Source: Flavobacteriaceae bacterium PS02337 (GTDB lineage Bacteria > Bacteroidota > Bacteroidia > Flavobacteriales > Flavobacteriaceae). From it: 40,630 nt of DNA. Below, piece by piece: positions 33,185-40,630 of this stretch. The notes under the pieces were generated by a model, which was given only the letters and a program-made list of their open reading frames with translations, made no database searches and was not told where the DNA came from. Numbering within the stretch: the first letter of the stretch is position 1; each line of letters starts with the position of its first letter. A program made the translations under genes and the position numbers. Location of the stretch: positions 1-40,630 of the forward strand of contig JASCOE010000023.1 of NCBI GenBank assembly GCA_029959285.1. The letters run 5' to 3'.

Positions 33185-34703
33185 CTGTTACTTTTTCTTT
33201 GACTTCATTACAGGTATTTGATATCCACGCATGTCCCTGACGTGCAAGCAAAGCATCTGCCTGCTGCGGACCCCAGCTTCCGGCCTCATACTTATGCAGG
33301 TTTAAGAACTTATCATTTTCCCATGCCTGCTGAATTGTTGTCACTACGTCCCAAGCTTCTTCGACCTGATCTGAGCGCATAAATAAAGTAGGGTCTCCAA
33401 GCAGCGCATCAAGTATCAGCGTTTCATAAGCTTCCGGGGATTTGGCCGAGCATGAGAAGTAGTCGAAGACCATCTCAGCCGGTTTCAGCGATAAGGAAAG
33501 CCCTGGCTTTTTAGTCATAAACTGCAGTCTTATATCCATTGCGGGCTGAATGTTTATAATTAAGCGGTTTGGCATTAATCCTTCTTTTCCAAAAGAAAAA
33601 GTAGAATAGGGAACAGGCCTGAACTGAATTACGACAGAGGATTGTTTTTCCTTCATTCTTTTACCGGTACGAACATAAAAAGGCACACCCTGCCATCTCC
33701 AGTTATCCAGATAAAATTTCATGGCCACAAAAGTTTCGGTGGCAGAATTGTGCGCAACGCCGTTTTCCTGAAGGTACCCCTTTACAGACTTTCCTTTAAT
33801 AGCACCATTATCGTACTGGCCTCTGACAGTATAATGTTCGACTTCCTGAGGTGTAATCCGGCGGATCGATTTTAAAACATCAGCTTTACGGTTTCGTATT
33901 TCATCTGCCTGCAGAGATGTAGGGGCTTCCATGGCCACCATAGTCAAAATCTGCATCAGGTGGTTTTGTATCATATCCTTTAATGCACCGGCATCCTCAT
34001 AAAAGCCGCCTCGATCCTCAACCCCAACTTCTTCTGCAACGGTGATTTGAACAGAATCAATGAAGTTGCGGTTCCAAAGAGGCTCAAACATTGAATTACC
34101 AAAGCGGAAAGCCAGGATATTCTGGACTGTTTCCTTACCCAGATAATGGTCTATGCGGTATATCTGTTCTTCCTTGAAGGTCTGCGACAATAATTTGTTT
34201 AACTGCACGGCTGAACTTTTATTGTAACCGAAAGGTTTTTCAACAATAATACGGTCCTGATCAGCATTAGAAGCCAGGTCTAATCTGTTGATGTTATTTG
34301 ATATCACTGCAATAAAAGATGGCGCAATGGACAGGTAAAAAAGTCTGTTGGCGCGCTTTCCAAATGCCCCGTCTGTATGATCGATCTCTTGTTTTAAGGC
34401 CTGATAAGATTCTTCCTGATTAATATCATTTTGCAGATAGGTGATGTGGGAAGCGAATTGCTGGTAATTTTCCGGGGAGTCTATTTTATTTCTGGAAAAT
34501 GCTGTCAGATTTTCATTCACATAATTACGAAACTCCTCATCGGAGCTTTCAGCCCTGCCCAATGCAATGATCTTAAATTCTTCCGGCATACGGCCATCAA
34601 GGTAAAGATTGTAAAAAGCAGGGAAAAGCTTTCTTTTAGCTAGATCACCGGTTGCTCCAAAAACAATTATGATGGCTGGCTGTATAGTATTGACATTATT
34701 CAT
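33168..34703 (-). CDS. zwf: Glucose-6-phosphate 1-dehydrogenase
   Basis: Zwf oxidises glucose 6-phosphate to 6-phosphogluconolactone, making NADPH or NADH. At 511 residues it is of normal length. It has the nucleotide-binding GATGDLAKRKL (16-26), EKPFG (155-159) and the substrate site RIDHYLGKE (183-191). It starts 17 bases after gnd and is coupled to pgl. In this operon it oxidises the glucose 6-phosphate that comes from fructose 6-phosphate formed by HxlAB. Confidence 0.96.
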   Translation of the reverse strand: MNNVNTIQPAIIIVFGATGDLAKRKLFPAFYNLYLDGRMPEEFKIIALGRAESSDEEFRNYVNENLTAFSRNKIDSPENYQQFASHITYLQNDINQEESYQALKQEIDHTDGAFGKRANRLFYLSIAPSFIAVISNNINRLDLASNADQDRIIVEKPFGYNKSSAVQLNKLLSQTFKEEQIYRIDHYLGKETVQNILAFRFGNSMFEPLWNRNFIDSVQITVAEEVGVEDRGGFYEDAGALKDMIQNHLMQILTMVAMEAPTSLQADEIRNRKADVLKSIRRITPQEVEHYTVRGQYDNGAIKGKSVKGYLQENGVAHNSATETFVAMKFYLDNWRWQGVPFYVRTGKRMKEKQSSVVIQFRPVPYSTFSFGKEGLMPNRLIINIQPAMDIRLQFMTKKPGLSLSLKPAEMVFDYFSCSAKSPEAYETLILDALLGDPTLFMRSDQVEEAWDVVTTIQQAWENDKFLNLHKYEAGSWGPQQADALLARQGHAWISNTCNEVKEKVTDDQYF

Positions 34704-34720
34704 TTTGCTGCGTTTAAAAT

Positions 34721-36133
34721 TTAGTCATTCCACTCCGTGTGGAATATACCCGGACGATCAGTACGTTCGTAAGTATGTGCCCCAAAGTAGTCGCGCTGTC
34801 CCTGTATAAGATTTGTAGGCAGATACTCTGATCTGTACGCATCGAAATATGCCAATGAGTTCATGAGCCCTGCTACAGGAATGCCTTTTTGAACTGCTGA
34901 TTGTATGGTATTTCGGATGCTGATTTGATTATTATTCAATGATGATGCTATATTGTCATCAAGGAGTATATTTTGAAGCTCCGGATTTCTCAAATAGGCC
35001 AGTCTAAAATCTTCCAGAACCGCGGCACGGATGATACAGCCGCCACGCCAGATTTTTGTAACTGTTTCAAGGTTCAGCCCGTAATTGTACTCTTGTGAAG
35101 CTTTGGTCAGCAGTGCCAGTCCCTGAGCATAAGTGATTAATATAGAAAAATGTAGTGCTCCCATTAGTTCCTGCATAACCAAAGTCAGGTCAGCACTGCT
35201 TTGAGGTACAGCAGTCCAAACCAGCTTTTGTGCAGCGAGAATTCTTTCGGGTTTGTTTTTGGACATATCTCGCATGGCCACAGCAGCATCTACCGTAGGC
35301 AGGGGTACATGCAGGTCCATTGCATTTTGTGAGGTCCATTTTCCTGTTCCTTTAGATTTTGCCCAATCCGAGATAACATTGATCAGTTTTTTTCCGTCAG
35401 CATCTGTTTTTTTAAGGATTACTGCTGTGATCTCAATTAAGTAGGATTGAAGTTCGGTGCCATTCCAGTATTCAAAGGTTTTTTGTATGGTATTGTCGTC
35501 CATATTGTAGCCTCGTTTCATAAGATCGTATATTTCTGAAATAAGCTGCATGATCCCGTATTCAATACCATTATGAGCCATTTTTACATAGTTGCCTGCC
35601 GATCCGTTACCCAAATAAGCTACACATGGCTCGCCATCAACTTTTGCTGCTATGGCTTCAAAAACAGGACGAAGTCTTTCATAAGCCTTTCTGTCACCGC
35701 CAGGCATAAGGCTTGGACCAAACCGTGCCCCTTTTTCACCTCCTGAAATTCCCATCCCGAAAAAATGAATGCCTTGGGATGATAATTCTGTAAACCTGCG
35801 GTCTGTATCGGTAAAGTAAGTATTTCCCCCGTCGATAAGGATGTCGCCTTTATCAAGATAGGGCAGCAGGTTTTCAATCGCATTATCTACAGGTTTTCCT
35901 GCAGGTACCAGCAGCATGATTGCCCTGGGCTGCTTGATGAGTGAAACAAATTCCTGTACTTCTGTTGTGGCTTTAATGAGCTGCTGTGCGTCTGCCTGCT
36001 TAGTAAGGGACAACACTTTTTCTGTATCTAAATCCAGGCCTGCAACAGCAAATTTCTGATCGGCCATATTTAGCAGCAGATTGTGGCCCATTACACCTAA
36101 GCCAACAATGCCAAAATCGAATGTATTGTTCAT
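34721..36133 (-). CDS. gnd: 6-phosphogluconate dehydrogenase, decarboxylating
   Basis: Gnd converts 6-phosphogluconate to ribulose 5-phosphate and CO2. The 470-residue protein has the GLGVMG dinucleotide site (11-16), the substrate motif GISGGEKGARFGPSLMPGG (128-146), MAHNGIEYG (catalytic lysine in VKMAHN) and the C-terminal GGCIIR. At the end of the second beta strand it reads LDLDTEK, whereas NADP-specific enzymes usually have an N-R-S/T there, so NAD may be preferred (inference). It is 82 bases downstream of hxlA, across an internal terminator-like hairpin. It regenerates the ribulose 5-phosphate used by HxlA. Confidence 0.96.
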   Translation of the reverse strand: MNNTFDFGIVGLGVMGHNLLLNMADQKFAVAGLDLDTEKVLSLTKQADAQQLIKATTEVQEFVSLIKQPRAIMLLVPAGKPVDNAIENLLPYLDKGDILIDGGNTYFTDTDRRFTELSSQGIHFFGMGISGGEKGARFGPSLMPGGDRKAYERLRPVFEAIAAKVDGEPCVAYLGNGSAGNYVKMAHNGIEYGIMQLISEIYDLMKRGYNMDDNTIQKTFEYWNGTELQSYLIEITAVILKKTDADGKKLINVISDWAKSKGTGKWTSQNAMDLHVPLPTVDAAVAMRDMSKNKPERILAAQKLVWTAVPQSSADLTLVMQELMGALHFSILITYAQGLALLTKASQEYNYGLNLETVTKIWRGGCIIRAAVLEDFRLAYLRNPELQNILLDDNIASSLNNNQISIRNTIQSAVQKGIPVAGLMNSLAYFDAYRSEYLPTNLIQGQRDYFGAHTYERTDRPGIFHTEWND

Positions 36134-36169
36134 AATGGTTATAGTAATCTAAATTTATTATTGAAAAAT

Positions 36170-36203
36170 TAAGGCTGGAACCTATAGATATAGTCCAGCC
36201 TTA
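36170..36203 (-). terminator. Internal terminator or attenuator between hxlA and gnd
   Basis: TAAGGCTGGA and TCCAGCCTTA form a perfect 10-bp stem around a 14-base loop. In the operon's direction it is followed by ATTTTTC. It should end part of the transcripts after hxlA and lower gnd, zwf and pgl relative to hxlAB. Full termination with a separate gnd promoter is the alternative. Confidence 0.75.
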
Positions 36204-36215
36204 AAGGATAAAGTA

Positions 36216-36854
36216 TTATACAGTTACACTGTTTATAGCATCTTTTAATGCTTTTGCGGCAGCAGCCGGGTCTTTAGCGCCATAAATTGCACCACCTGCT
36301 ACAGCTACATCTGCACCTGCGGCTACAACATCTTTTATTGTATCGATGTTTACACCACCAGCAACAGAAAATGGAACTTTTGCTTCTCTTCCTTCACTGA
36401 TCAGTGTTTGTACAGAGTACCCAGGCAGTGCCTGCTCGTCAAGACCTGCGTGTAATTCAACAAAAGCTACTCCAAAAGCAGTTACTTCTTTTGCTCTCTG
36501 CACTCTGTCTTTAACCCCGATCGTATCAACGACTACTTTTCTGCCGTATTTTTTTGCTGCTTCTACAGCTCCTTTGATGGTTGCATCATCGACAGCCCCC
36601 ATAACTGTTACAAGGTCAGCACCAGCTTTGAATGCCATTTCTGCTTCCAATGCACCGGTATCGGCAGTTTTCATGTCAGCAAAAACCAACTTGTCCGGGA
36701 ATGCTGCTTTCATAGCTGTTACCACACTAAGGCCTTCTGCCTTAATCAGGGGCGTACCCAATTCTATAATATCTACGTAAGGTGCTACTTTAGCTGCAAG
36801 TTCTAATGCTGCTTCTGTAGTAAGTAAATCAATTGCGACTTGTAATTTTGTCAT
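36216..36854 (-). CDS. hxlA: 3-hexulose-6-phosphate synthase
   Basis: HxlA fixes formaldehyde onto ribulose 5-phosphate to give hexulose 6-phosphate. The 212-residue (beta/alpha)8 protein of the OMP-decarboxylase superfamily has the catalytic VFADMKTADTG, an early QVAIDLL with the phosphate-barrel lysine and aspartate, the IELGTPLIKAEG strand, and the phosphate-binding SVAGGVN. KGPDC, the ketogulonate relative, is the main alternative, but the adjacent phosphohexuloisomerase gene settles it as HxlA. Gap to hxlB is 38 bases. Confidence 0.93.
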   Translation of the reverse strand: MTKLQVAIDLLTTEAALELAAKVAPYVDIIELGTPLIKAEGLSVVTAMKAAFPDKLVFADMKTADTGALEAEMAFKAGADLVTVMGAVDDATIKGAVEAAKKYGRKVVVDTIGVKDRVQRAKEVTAFGVAFVELHAGLDEQALPGYSVQTLISEGREAKVPFSVAGGVNIDTIKDVVAAGADVAVAGGAIYGAKDPAAAAKALKDAINSVTV

Positions 36855-36892
36855 GTCTAAAAATGTTTAAAAAAATTAATTGTAAAAAAAAG

Positions 36893-37459
36893 TTATTCAA
36901 GGTTAGCGTGTTTCGGCCACAGGTCTTCTTTGGTTAAACCAGATTCCTGCCAAAGGGTCATAAAAACGCTTTCGAGTATAAATAATGTAAATTGTTCAAA
37001 AAGGCTTCCTGCATACTGGTTAGAAACCGATACGCCAAAGTCTGTTTTTGTGGCAGCATTAATCAGCAGAATATTTGCTGCTAATTTGGCCAGGGCGCTG
37101 TCTGCATCGGCGGTAATGGCTACAACGCCGGCTTTTTGTTTTACTGCTTTTTCTACCGCGGATAAAACTGTTGAAGTCGTACCGGATCCTGATGCTACAA
37201 GCAGCAGGTCTCCTTCAAGGATAGCAGGGGTAACAGTTTCACCAACTACATATACACTATAGCCTAAATGCATAAAACGCATTGCAGCCATTTTTAATGC
37301 AAGTCCGCTTCTGCCGGCTGCCATTACAAAGATTCGGTTGGCTGATTTAATATTGCTCACCAATGCATCAATCTGCTGAGGGTCGAGCTGGTCTGCTAAT
37401 TTTAAGTTTTCCTCTAAAATTTTGTGGAGGTTTTCTTTTATCAAACTATTGAAATTCAT
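36893..37459 (-). CDS. hxlB: 6-phospho-3-hexuloisomerase
   Basis: HxlB isomerises hexulose 6-phosphate to fructose 6-phosphate, the second step of formaldehyde fixation. The 188-residue SIS-domain protein has AAGRSGLALKMAAMRFMHLG (phosphate site) and VASGSGTTSTV, and ends with the family's typical KHANLE. It is the first gene of the operon and follows a long leader (37460-37699). Confidence 0.94.
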   Translation of the reverse strand: MNFNSLIKENLHKILEENLKLADQLDPQQIDALVSNIKSANRIFVMAAGRSGLALKMAAMRFMHLGYSVYVVGETVTPAILEGDLLLVASGSGTTSTVLSAVEKAVKQKAGVVAITADADSALAKLAANILLINAATKTDFGVSVSNQYAGSLFEQFTLFILESVFMTLWQESGLTKEDLWPKHANLE

Positions 37460-37496
37460 ATTTTATTATTTAAAAATAAGCGTATAAATGCCTGCT

Positions 37497-37539
37497 ATCA
37501 TTCAAATAGCTTACCCTTTGGAAAGGTTAGATGAATGAT
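37497..37539 (-). promoter_or_regulatory. Hairpin in the hxlB leader
   Basis: ATCATTCA and TGAATGAT form an 8-bp outer stem, with an inner CCTTT/AAAGG pairing inside. It lies 38 bases before the hxlB start, in a leader of more than 200 bases if the -7 element at 37700 is used. It may be an RNA structure or a double binding site for the adjacent AraC protein. I cannot assign it to a known riboswitch. Confidence 0.4.
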
Positions 37540-37699
37540 ACTAGTGCGATTTTCTGATTATGGATACTGCCAGTTTTACAGGCAGGTTTGAATTATAATT
37601 TTAATTCCTGATCAGTAGAATTAAAGAAAATAATTAAGCTGCAGTGCCTGTAAGGCAATAAGAATTTGTACATCTTTGAAACAGTAGTATTTACTGATG

Positions 37700-37707
37700 C
37701 AAAGATA
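37700..37707 (-). promoter_or_regulatory. Probable -7 element of the hxl operon
   Basis: On the minus strand this reads TATCTTTG, a perfect TAnnTTTG. It lies 36 bases after the AraC stop and would give a leader of about 230 bases before hxlB. A clear TTG at the usual -33 distance is not seen, as expected if an activator is needed. The rest of 37460-37743 holds the hairpin and no convincing gene. Confidence 0.5.
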
Positions 37708-37743
37708 GGACAGGAGAAAAGGATGGATGTTATACAAACAGGA

Positions 37744-38631
37744 CTATGCGGTATAAATTTGCGCCAGTTCGTTTTGAAGATCTGTTGGAGTTTCTTTTAG
37801 TTTTGCCTTTACAAATTTATTTAGGGCAGAGGGGGAGCTGAATCCCAGGTCAAATGCAATTTCTTTGTGTGAGAGGTGGGAAAATAGTAACTGTCTTTTG
37901 ATTTCAGTAAGAATTCTGTTATGGATGGCGTTTATGGCAGTTTCACCGCAGTGCTTTTTGGTTATTGCATTTAGTTTTTTGGCGCTGACCGCAAGCTCCA
38001 GTGCATAATACTGAACGGTGCGCTGGGTTTTATACTTCTGGTTCAGTAATTTTTTGAAAGCGATATAAATATGCTGGTTTGTCAAAGCAGACTCCTGATT
38101 GAGTACGGGGTGCTGGCCATGAACGGATTCAATAAGACCCAGAAGGAAAATTTTAATGTAAAAACGTGCCTGTTCTTTCCTGACAAGGCTTGGAATATTA
38201 TATATATCGTGGATGTTCTGAACAATGGGAAGCACCTGTTCGAATTCGGGCTTTGAAAGTGCAGTGCAGTTAAGGTGTGCCGATAGGTTAACGTTGTAAG
38301 CGCTTAGTTCATTTTTAAGTATGTCCGAACAAAATAATACTTCTTCAAACAAAATGATCTTACCTGTAAGATCATTGCTGTAATTGGAAAGAAAGTGTAT
38401 CTGTTCAGGAAATGCAATTGAAATTTTCCCTGAGTTTAATGCATAAATTTTGTCCTCAATATGTATGCTGATATTTCCGGATTCGACTAAAATAATACAG
38501 AAATGATCCTTTTTATGAGGCTGAAGATATTGTTCAATACTGGCTTGGGTCAAGTCAAAAACGCGGAATGACAAATTTGTGTCTTCCAATTTTTGGATAT
38601 TTTTCTTAATTTCTAACCGCATTAAATCCAT
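37744..38631 (-). CDS. AraC-family regulator, probable activator of the hxl operon
   Basis: From the ATG at 38631 the protein has 295 residues; an upstream TTG (38679) opens the same frame but is less likely, and ATG 38622 is also possible. The N-terminal half is a cupin-like sensor with HFCIILVESGNISIHIEDK, and the C-terminal part holds AraC helix-turn-helices, ending HLSHKEIAFDLGFSSPSALN. This is the type that in other bacteria responds to a small ligand or a reactive metabolite. It lies directly upstream of hxlB in the same direction, so formaldehyde-responsive control is a reasonable guess (inference). Confidence 0.88.
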   Translation of the reverse strand: MDLMRLEIKKNIQKLEDTNLSFRVFDLTQASIEQYLQPHKKDHFCIILVESGNISIHIEDKIYALNSGKISIAFPEQIHFLSNYSNDLTGKIILFEEVLFCSDILKNELSAYNVNLSAHLNCTALSKPEFEQVLPIVQNIHDIYNIPSLVRKEQARFYIKIFLLGLIESVHGQHPVLNQESALTNQHIYIAFKKLLNQKYKTQRTVQYYALELAVSAKKLNAITKKHCGETAINAIHNRILTEIKRQLLFSHLSHKEIAFDLGFSSPSALNKFVKAKLKETPTDLQNELAQIYTA

Positions 38632-38772
38632 ATGATATTTTATGTTATTAAACTGGCAACCGCCTGGGTGGTAAATCAAATTTACTGGTAAGTTATCTTT
38701 TACTGATACTTTTTAAAAATTGGGTTTGGCTATACCGGTAAAGCACAATAATCCAACTAAAAAAGCAAAGGA

Positions 38773-38780
38773 CAAAAGTA
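38773..38780 (-). promoter_or_regulatory. Possible -7 element of the AraC gene
   Basis: On the minus strand it reads TACTTTTG, a perfect TAnnTTTG, about 140 bases before the ATG at 38631. No matching -33 TTG is evident. The gap 38632-38983 otherwise holds only the terminator at 38883-38913. Confidence 0.4.
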
Positions 38781-38882
38781 CGCTTTTCTGATTTTTAAAG
38801 GGATGATCCAGTTTAAGAATTTTTCTTAAATTACATTAAGGATATTTAAAAGACTGGCATTGGGGAGAAAGCCGTAAAAAAT

Positions 38883-38913
38883 AAAACCCGAAACAGTAAT
38901 TATTTCAGGTTTT
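38883..38913. terminator. Bidirectional terminator after the SDR remnant
   Basis: AAAACC, a mismatch and GAAA pair with TTTC and GGTTTT, giving a 10-bp stem with one mismatch around CAGTAATTA. On the minus strand the stem is followed by a T-rich run (TATTTTTT). It lies 70 bases beyond the SDR stop. Confidence 0.65.
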
Positions 38914-38983
38914 AATTTCATAAGGTAAAATTGAGATACGGACAATATCCTATTTTATAAAAGGAATCTATTCTGATCAGCCC

Positions 38984-39490
38984 TTAAAATTCTTCAACAG
39001 CGTCCAATTCGATATTCCAGAATTTACCTGTCTGGGTGTTTTCAGTAATAGCTTTATATATGCCATTTACCGATTTCTCAAGAGTTACCGGAGCTGTATC
39101 GCCTCCCATTCTGGTTTGTACCCATCCTGGATGCAGCGGGGTAACGCGTATATTTTTATCTGCAAGCCTTTGGCTTAACATCACTGCATAAATGTTTATT
39201 GCAGCTTTTGACATTCGGTAAGCAGGAGCATTTGGAGCCAGATTTCGTAGAAGTGCCATTGCTGTTGATAAAAATACAATCTGGCCTCCATCTTGTATGA
39301 ACTCTATAAATGCTTCAGTAAACAGCACAGTTCCGGTTGTATTGGTAGCAAATGTTGCATTCATCAGTTCCTGAGTAGGAATTTCATCTCCTAAGTCCAG
39401 ACCAACCCCAGCATTGTTTACCACACAGTCCAATTTGATCCCAAGTTCTTTAACCTCTTCAGCCGCTTTTTTAATGCTATCTTCAGTGGA
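38984..39490 (-). pseudogene. Short-chain dehydrogenase/reductase, N-terminus removed by IS-A
   Basis: The remaining frame, read leftward from about 39490, begins STSTEDSIKKAAEEVKELG and shows NNAG, the catalytic YRMSK (Y-x3-K), and HPGWVQTRMGG, all of a classical SDR. The first roughly 70 residues with the GxxxGxG nucleotide site are missing, because IS-A begins there. The frame meets a stop inside the IS, so no complete protein is made. A TTG at 39433 could start a fragment, but it would lack the cofactor site. Confidence 0.85.
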
Positions 39491-40504
39491 TGTGCTAACT
39501 TAGCATGGAGTTCTAGTTAAGAACTAAATCTTAACTTTAGAGCATGAAAGAGAATCGTAAAACTTATGACCGCAATTTTAAAGAGAAAGCTGTCCAATTA
39601 AGTTATGAAAGAGATAATATCTCACAATTAGCGAAGGAACTTGGAATAACAGCACCTTTGCTTTACAAATGGCGTCAGGATTACCAAGAATTTGGAACAG
39701 GAAGTTTTCCTGGGAAAGGAAAATTAAAACTTAGCCCTGAACAGGAAAAAATCCATGAGCTTGAAAAAAAATTAAAAGAAACAGAATTAGAACGTGATAT
39801 TCTAAAAAAGGCTATAAGCATCTTTTCCAAGGGAGGTCGATGATTTATCTTTTCATAAAAGACCATGAAAAAATATATTCTATTGAAAAGATGTGCAAAG
39901 TTTTAAAAGTAAGTCCAAGCAGCTATTATAATTGGAAGCGACAGATTCTATCAGAAAGACAGAGGAAGACTGCTCTGATTAAAGAAGAAATTACGTCAAT
40001 ATACTTTAATGCTAAACAGCGATATGGAAGCCCAAGAATTACTCTGGAACTCCAAAGCCAAGGATATCAGATATCCAGAATAACTGTAGCTAAATACATG
40101 AAGCAGTTAGGATTGTACAGTAAATTAAGTAAAAAATTCAAAGTAACAACCAATTCAAAACATAATCATTTTGTTGTGCCAAATATCCTGAAAAGAGAAT
40201 TTACGGCAACAGAACCAGCAAAGGCATGGGTTTCAGATATCACCTATATACAGACAAAGGATGGATTTTTATATCTGACCATCATTTTAGATTTATTTGA
40301 CAGAAAGATAGTCGGCTGGAGTTTAAGCAATGGACTAAGTACAAAACAAACTACAATGATGGCTTGGAAAATGGCAGTCAAGAATAGAACAATTGCAAAT
40401 GAATTAATATTCCATTCTGACCGAGGCATCCAATATGCCAATAAAAAATTTGCTGATGTATTGGACTCTTATAAAAGTATCACAAGAAGTATGAGCCGTA
40501 AAGG
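39491..40504 (+). mobile_element. IS-A, IS3-family (IS150-like), interrupted
   Basis: The element has overlapping orfA and orfB of an IS3-family transposase. The left end is probably near 39491 (TGTGCTAACTTAGC), where SDR similarity stops; the exact terminus is not certain. At 40504 it is interrupted by IS-B within orfB. The right end is not in the window. It truncates an SDR gene on its left. Confidence 0.75.
39544..39843 (+). CDS. IS3-family transposase OrfA
   Basis: A 99-residue DNA-binding protein with an N-terminal helix-turn-helix (about 10-50, with NISQLAKELGITAPLLYKWR) and a C-terminal leucine-zipper-like coil (about 68-90, LEKKLKETELERDILKKA). Near its end it has the slippery sequence A-AAA-AAG at 39804-39810, and orfB lies in the -1 frame, so the two should be joined by programmed frameshifting into the full transposase. 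Confidence 0.92.
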   Translation: MKENRKTYDRNFKEKAVQLSYERDNISQLAKELGITAPLLYKWRQDYQEFGTGSFPGKGKLKLSPEQEKIHELEKKLKETELERDILKKAISIFSKGGR

Positions 40505-40532
40505 TGGAGTTGCTACATTTACTGGGACATAA
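39840..40532 (+). pseudogene. IS3-family transposase OrfB, truncated by IS-B
   Basis: The frame has an N-terminal HTH_21-type region (KRYGSPRIT-like AKQRYGSPRITLELQSQGYQ) and the DDE core, with the first D in WVSDITYI and the second in IFHSDRG. After RSMSRKG (40504) it runs into IS-B and ends with seven foreign codons. The catalytic glutamate, normally about 35 residues after the second aspartate, is lost. The transposase is therefore inactive. It overlaps orfA by four bases in the -1 frame. Confidence 0.88.
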
Positions 40533-40630
40533 ATTTTAAGACTGTTTAAATAAAAATAAATATCTTAGAATTATGAAAAAACGAGTTTACAGTGCTGAGT
40601 TTAAATCATCAGCAGTACGATTAAGTTACG
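40505..40630 (+). mobile_element. IS-B copy 2, left end (partial)
   Basis: Bases 40505-40629 are the exact reverse complement of 1-125. The element starts TGGAGTTGCTACA and runs out of the window. It lies inside orfB of IS-A. The two IS-B copies are inverted, with their left ends facing inward. Confidence 0.85.
40573..40630 (+). CDS. IS3-family transposase OrfA, N-terminal fragment (right edge)
   Basis: The ATG at 40573 starts the same 19 residues (MKKRVYSAEFKSSAVRLSY) as the fragment at 57-1. The window ends inside the helix-turn-helix region. It belongs to IS-B and is distinct from the OrfA of IS-A. Confidence 0.6.
   Translation, partial: MKKRVYSAEFKSSAVRLSY

Noticed and set aside
37593-37673. 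26-codon leader peptide before hxlB
   Set aside because: No run of diagnostic codons, no ribosome-binding context and no family likeness; probably chance.
38632-38679. N-terminal extension of the hxl AraC protein from TTG 38679
   Set aside because: The extra 16 residues do not resemble AraC N-termini and two ATG codons follow in the same frame.

Overview
The window looks like a piece of a Flavobacteriaceae genome, probably Flavobacterium or a close relative. It is AT-rich, several genes are preceded by the Bacteroidetes -7 promoter element TAnnTTTG, and the proteins are of Bacteroidetes type. I saw no rRNA, tRNA or CRISPR array.

Layout. (1) 1-216: the left end of an IS3-type element (IS-B), cut off by the window edge, inserted in a Crp/Fnr-type regulator gene. 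(2) 486-11248, anaerobic metabolism and nitrosative stress: hemN, an Fnr-like regulator and nadA, then a long leftward run read in the order ric (di-iron repair), nrdD, a separate 54-residue glycyl-radical piece of NrdD, nrdG, a hemerythrin, a small lipoprotein, a heme-copper/NnrS-like membrane protein, a CopD-like protein and an Rrf2 (NsrR-like) regulator. (3) 11205-22174, denitrification: copper nitrite reductase fused to cytochrome c (nirK), nirV, a Sco protein, an outer-membrane barrel, NarK, and a nitrate-reductase-like module of membrane cytochrome b, molybdopterin subunit, four-cluster Fe-S protein, Tat-type Rieske protein and a small membrane protein. (4) 22226-25289: a frameshifted AraC-type regulator with an N-terminal metal-site motif, and a Cu+ ATPase in less AT-rich DNA. 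(5) 26080-28019: three orphan genes of unknown function. (6) 28139-32464: cupin, esterase, LigB-type dioxygenase, SnoaL-like protein, AraC regulator and a broken TetR gene. (7) 32465-38631: an AraC regulator and hxlB-hxlA-gnd-zwf-pgl, which together encode a complete cyclic oxidation of formaldehyde through the ribulose monophosphate route. (8) 38984-40630: an SDR gene truncated by IS3-type IS-A, which is itself interrupted by a second IS-B copy in inverted orientation to the first.

How it fits together. Four near-identical palindromes (ATGAY-N4-ATCAT) lie upstream of hemN, nirK (two, one shared with the divergent ric) and narK. In hemN, nirK and narK the palindrome centre is exactly 33 bp from the centre of the -7 element, as expected for a class II Fnr/Crp activator. 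The window therefore reads as a low-oxygen/NO regulon: nitrate uptake and reduction, nitrite reduction to NO, NO-damage repair, and oxygen-independent heme and deoxynucleotide synthesis. No NO reductase (norB) or nosZ is present here.

The most notable points are the split NrdD, the fixed operator geometry, the Rieske-containing nitrate reductase module, the formaldehyde oxidation operon with an internal terminator, and the inverted IS-B ends at both window edges. The last may mean a composite element, or simply that this is a whole contig ending in a repeat.
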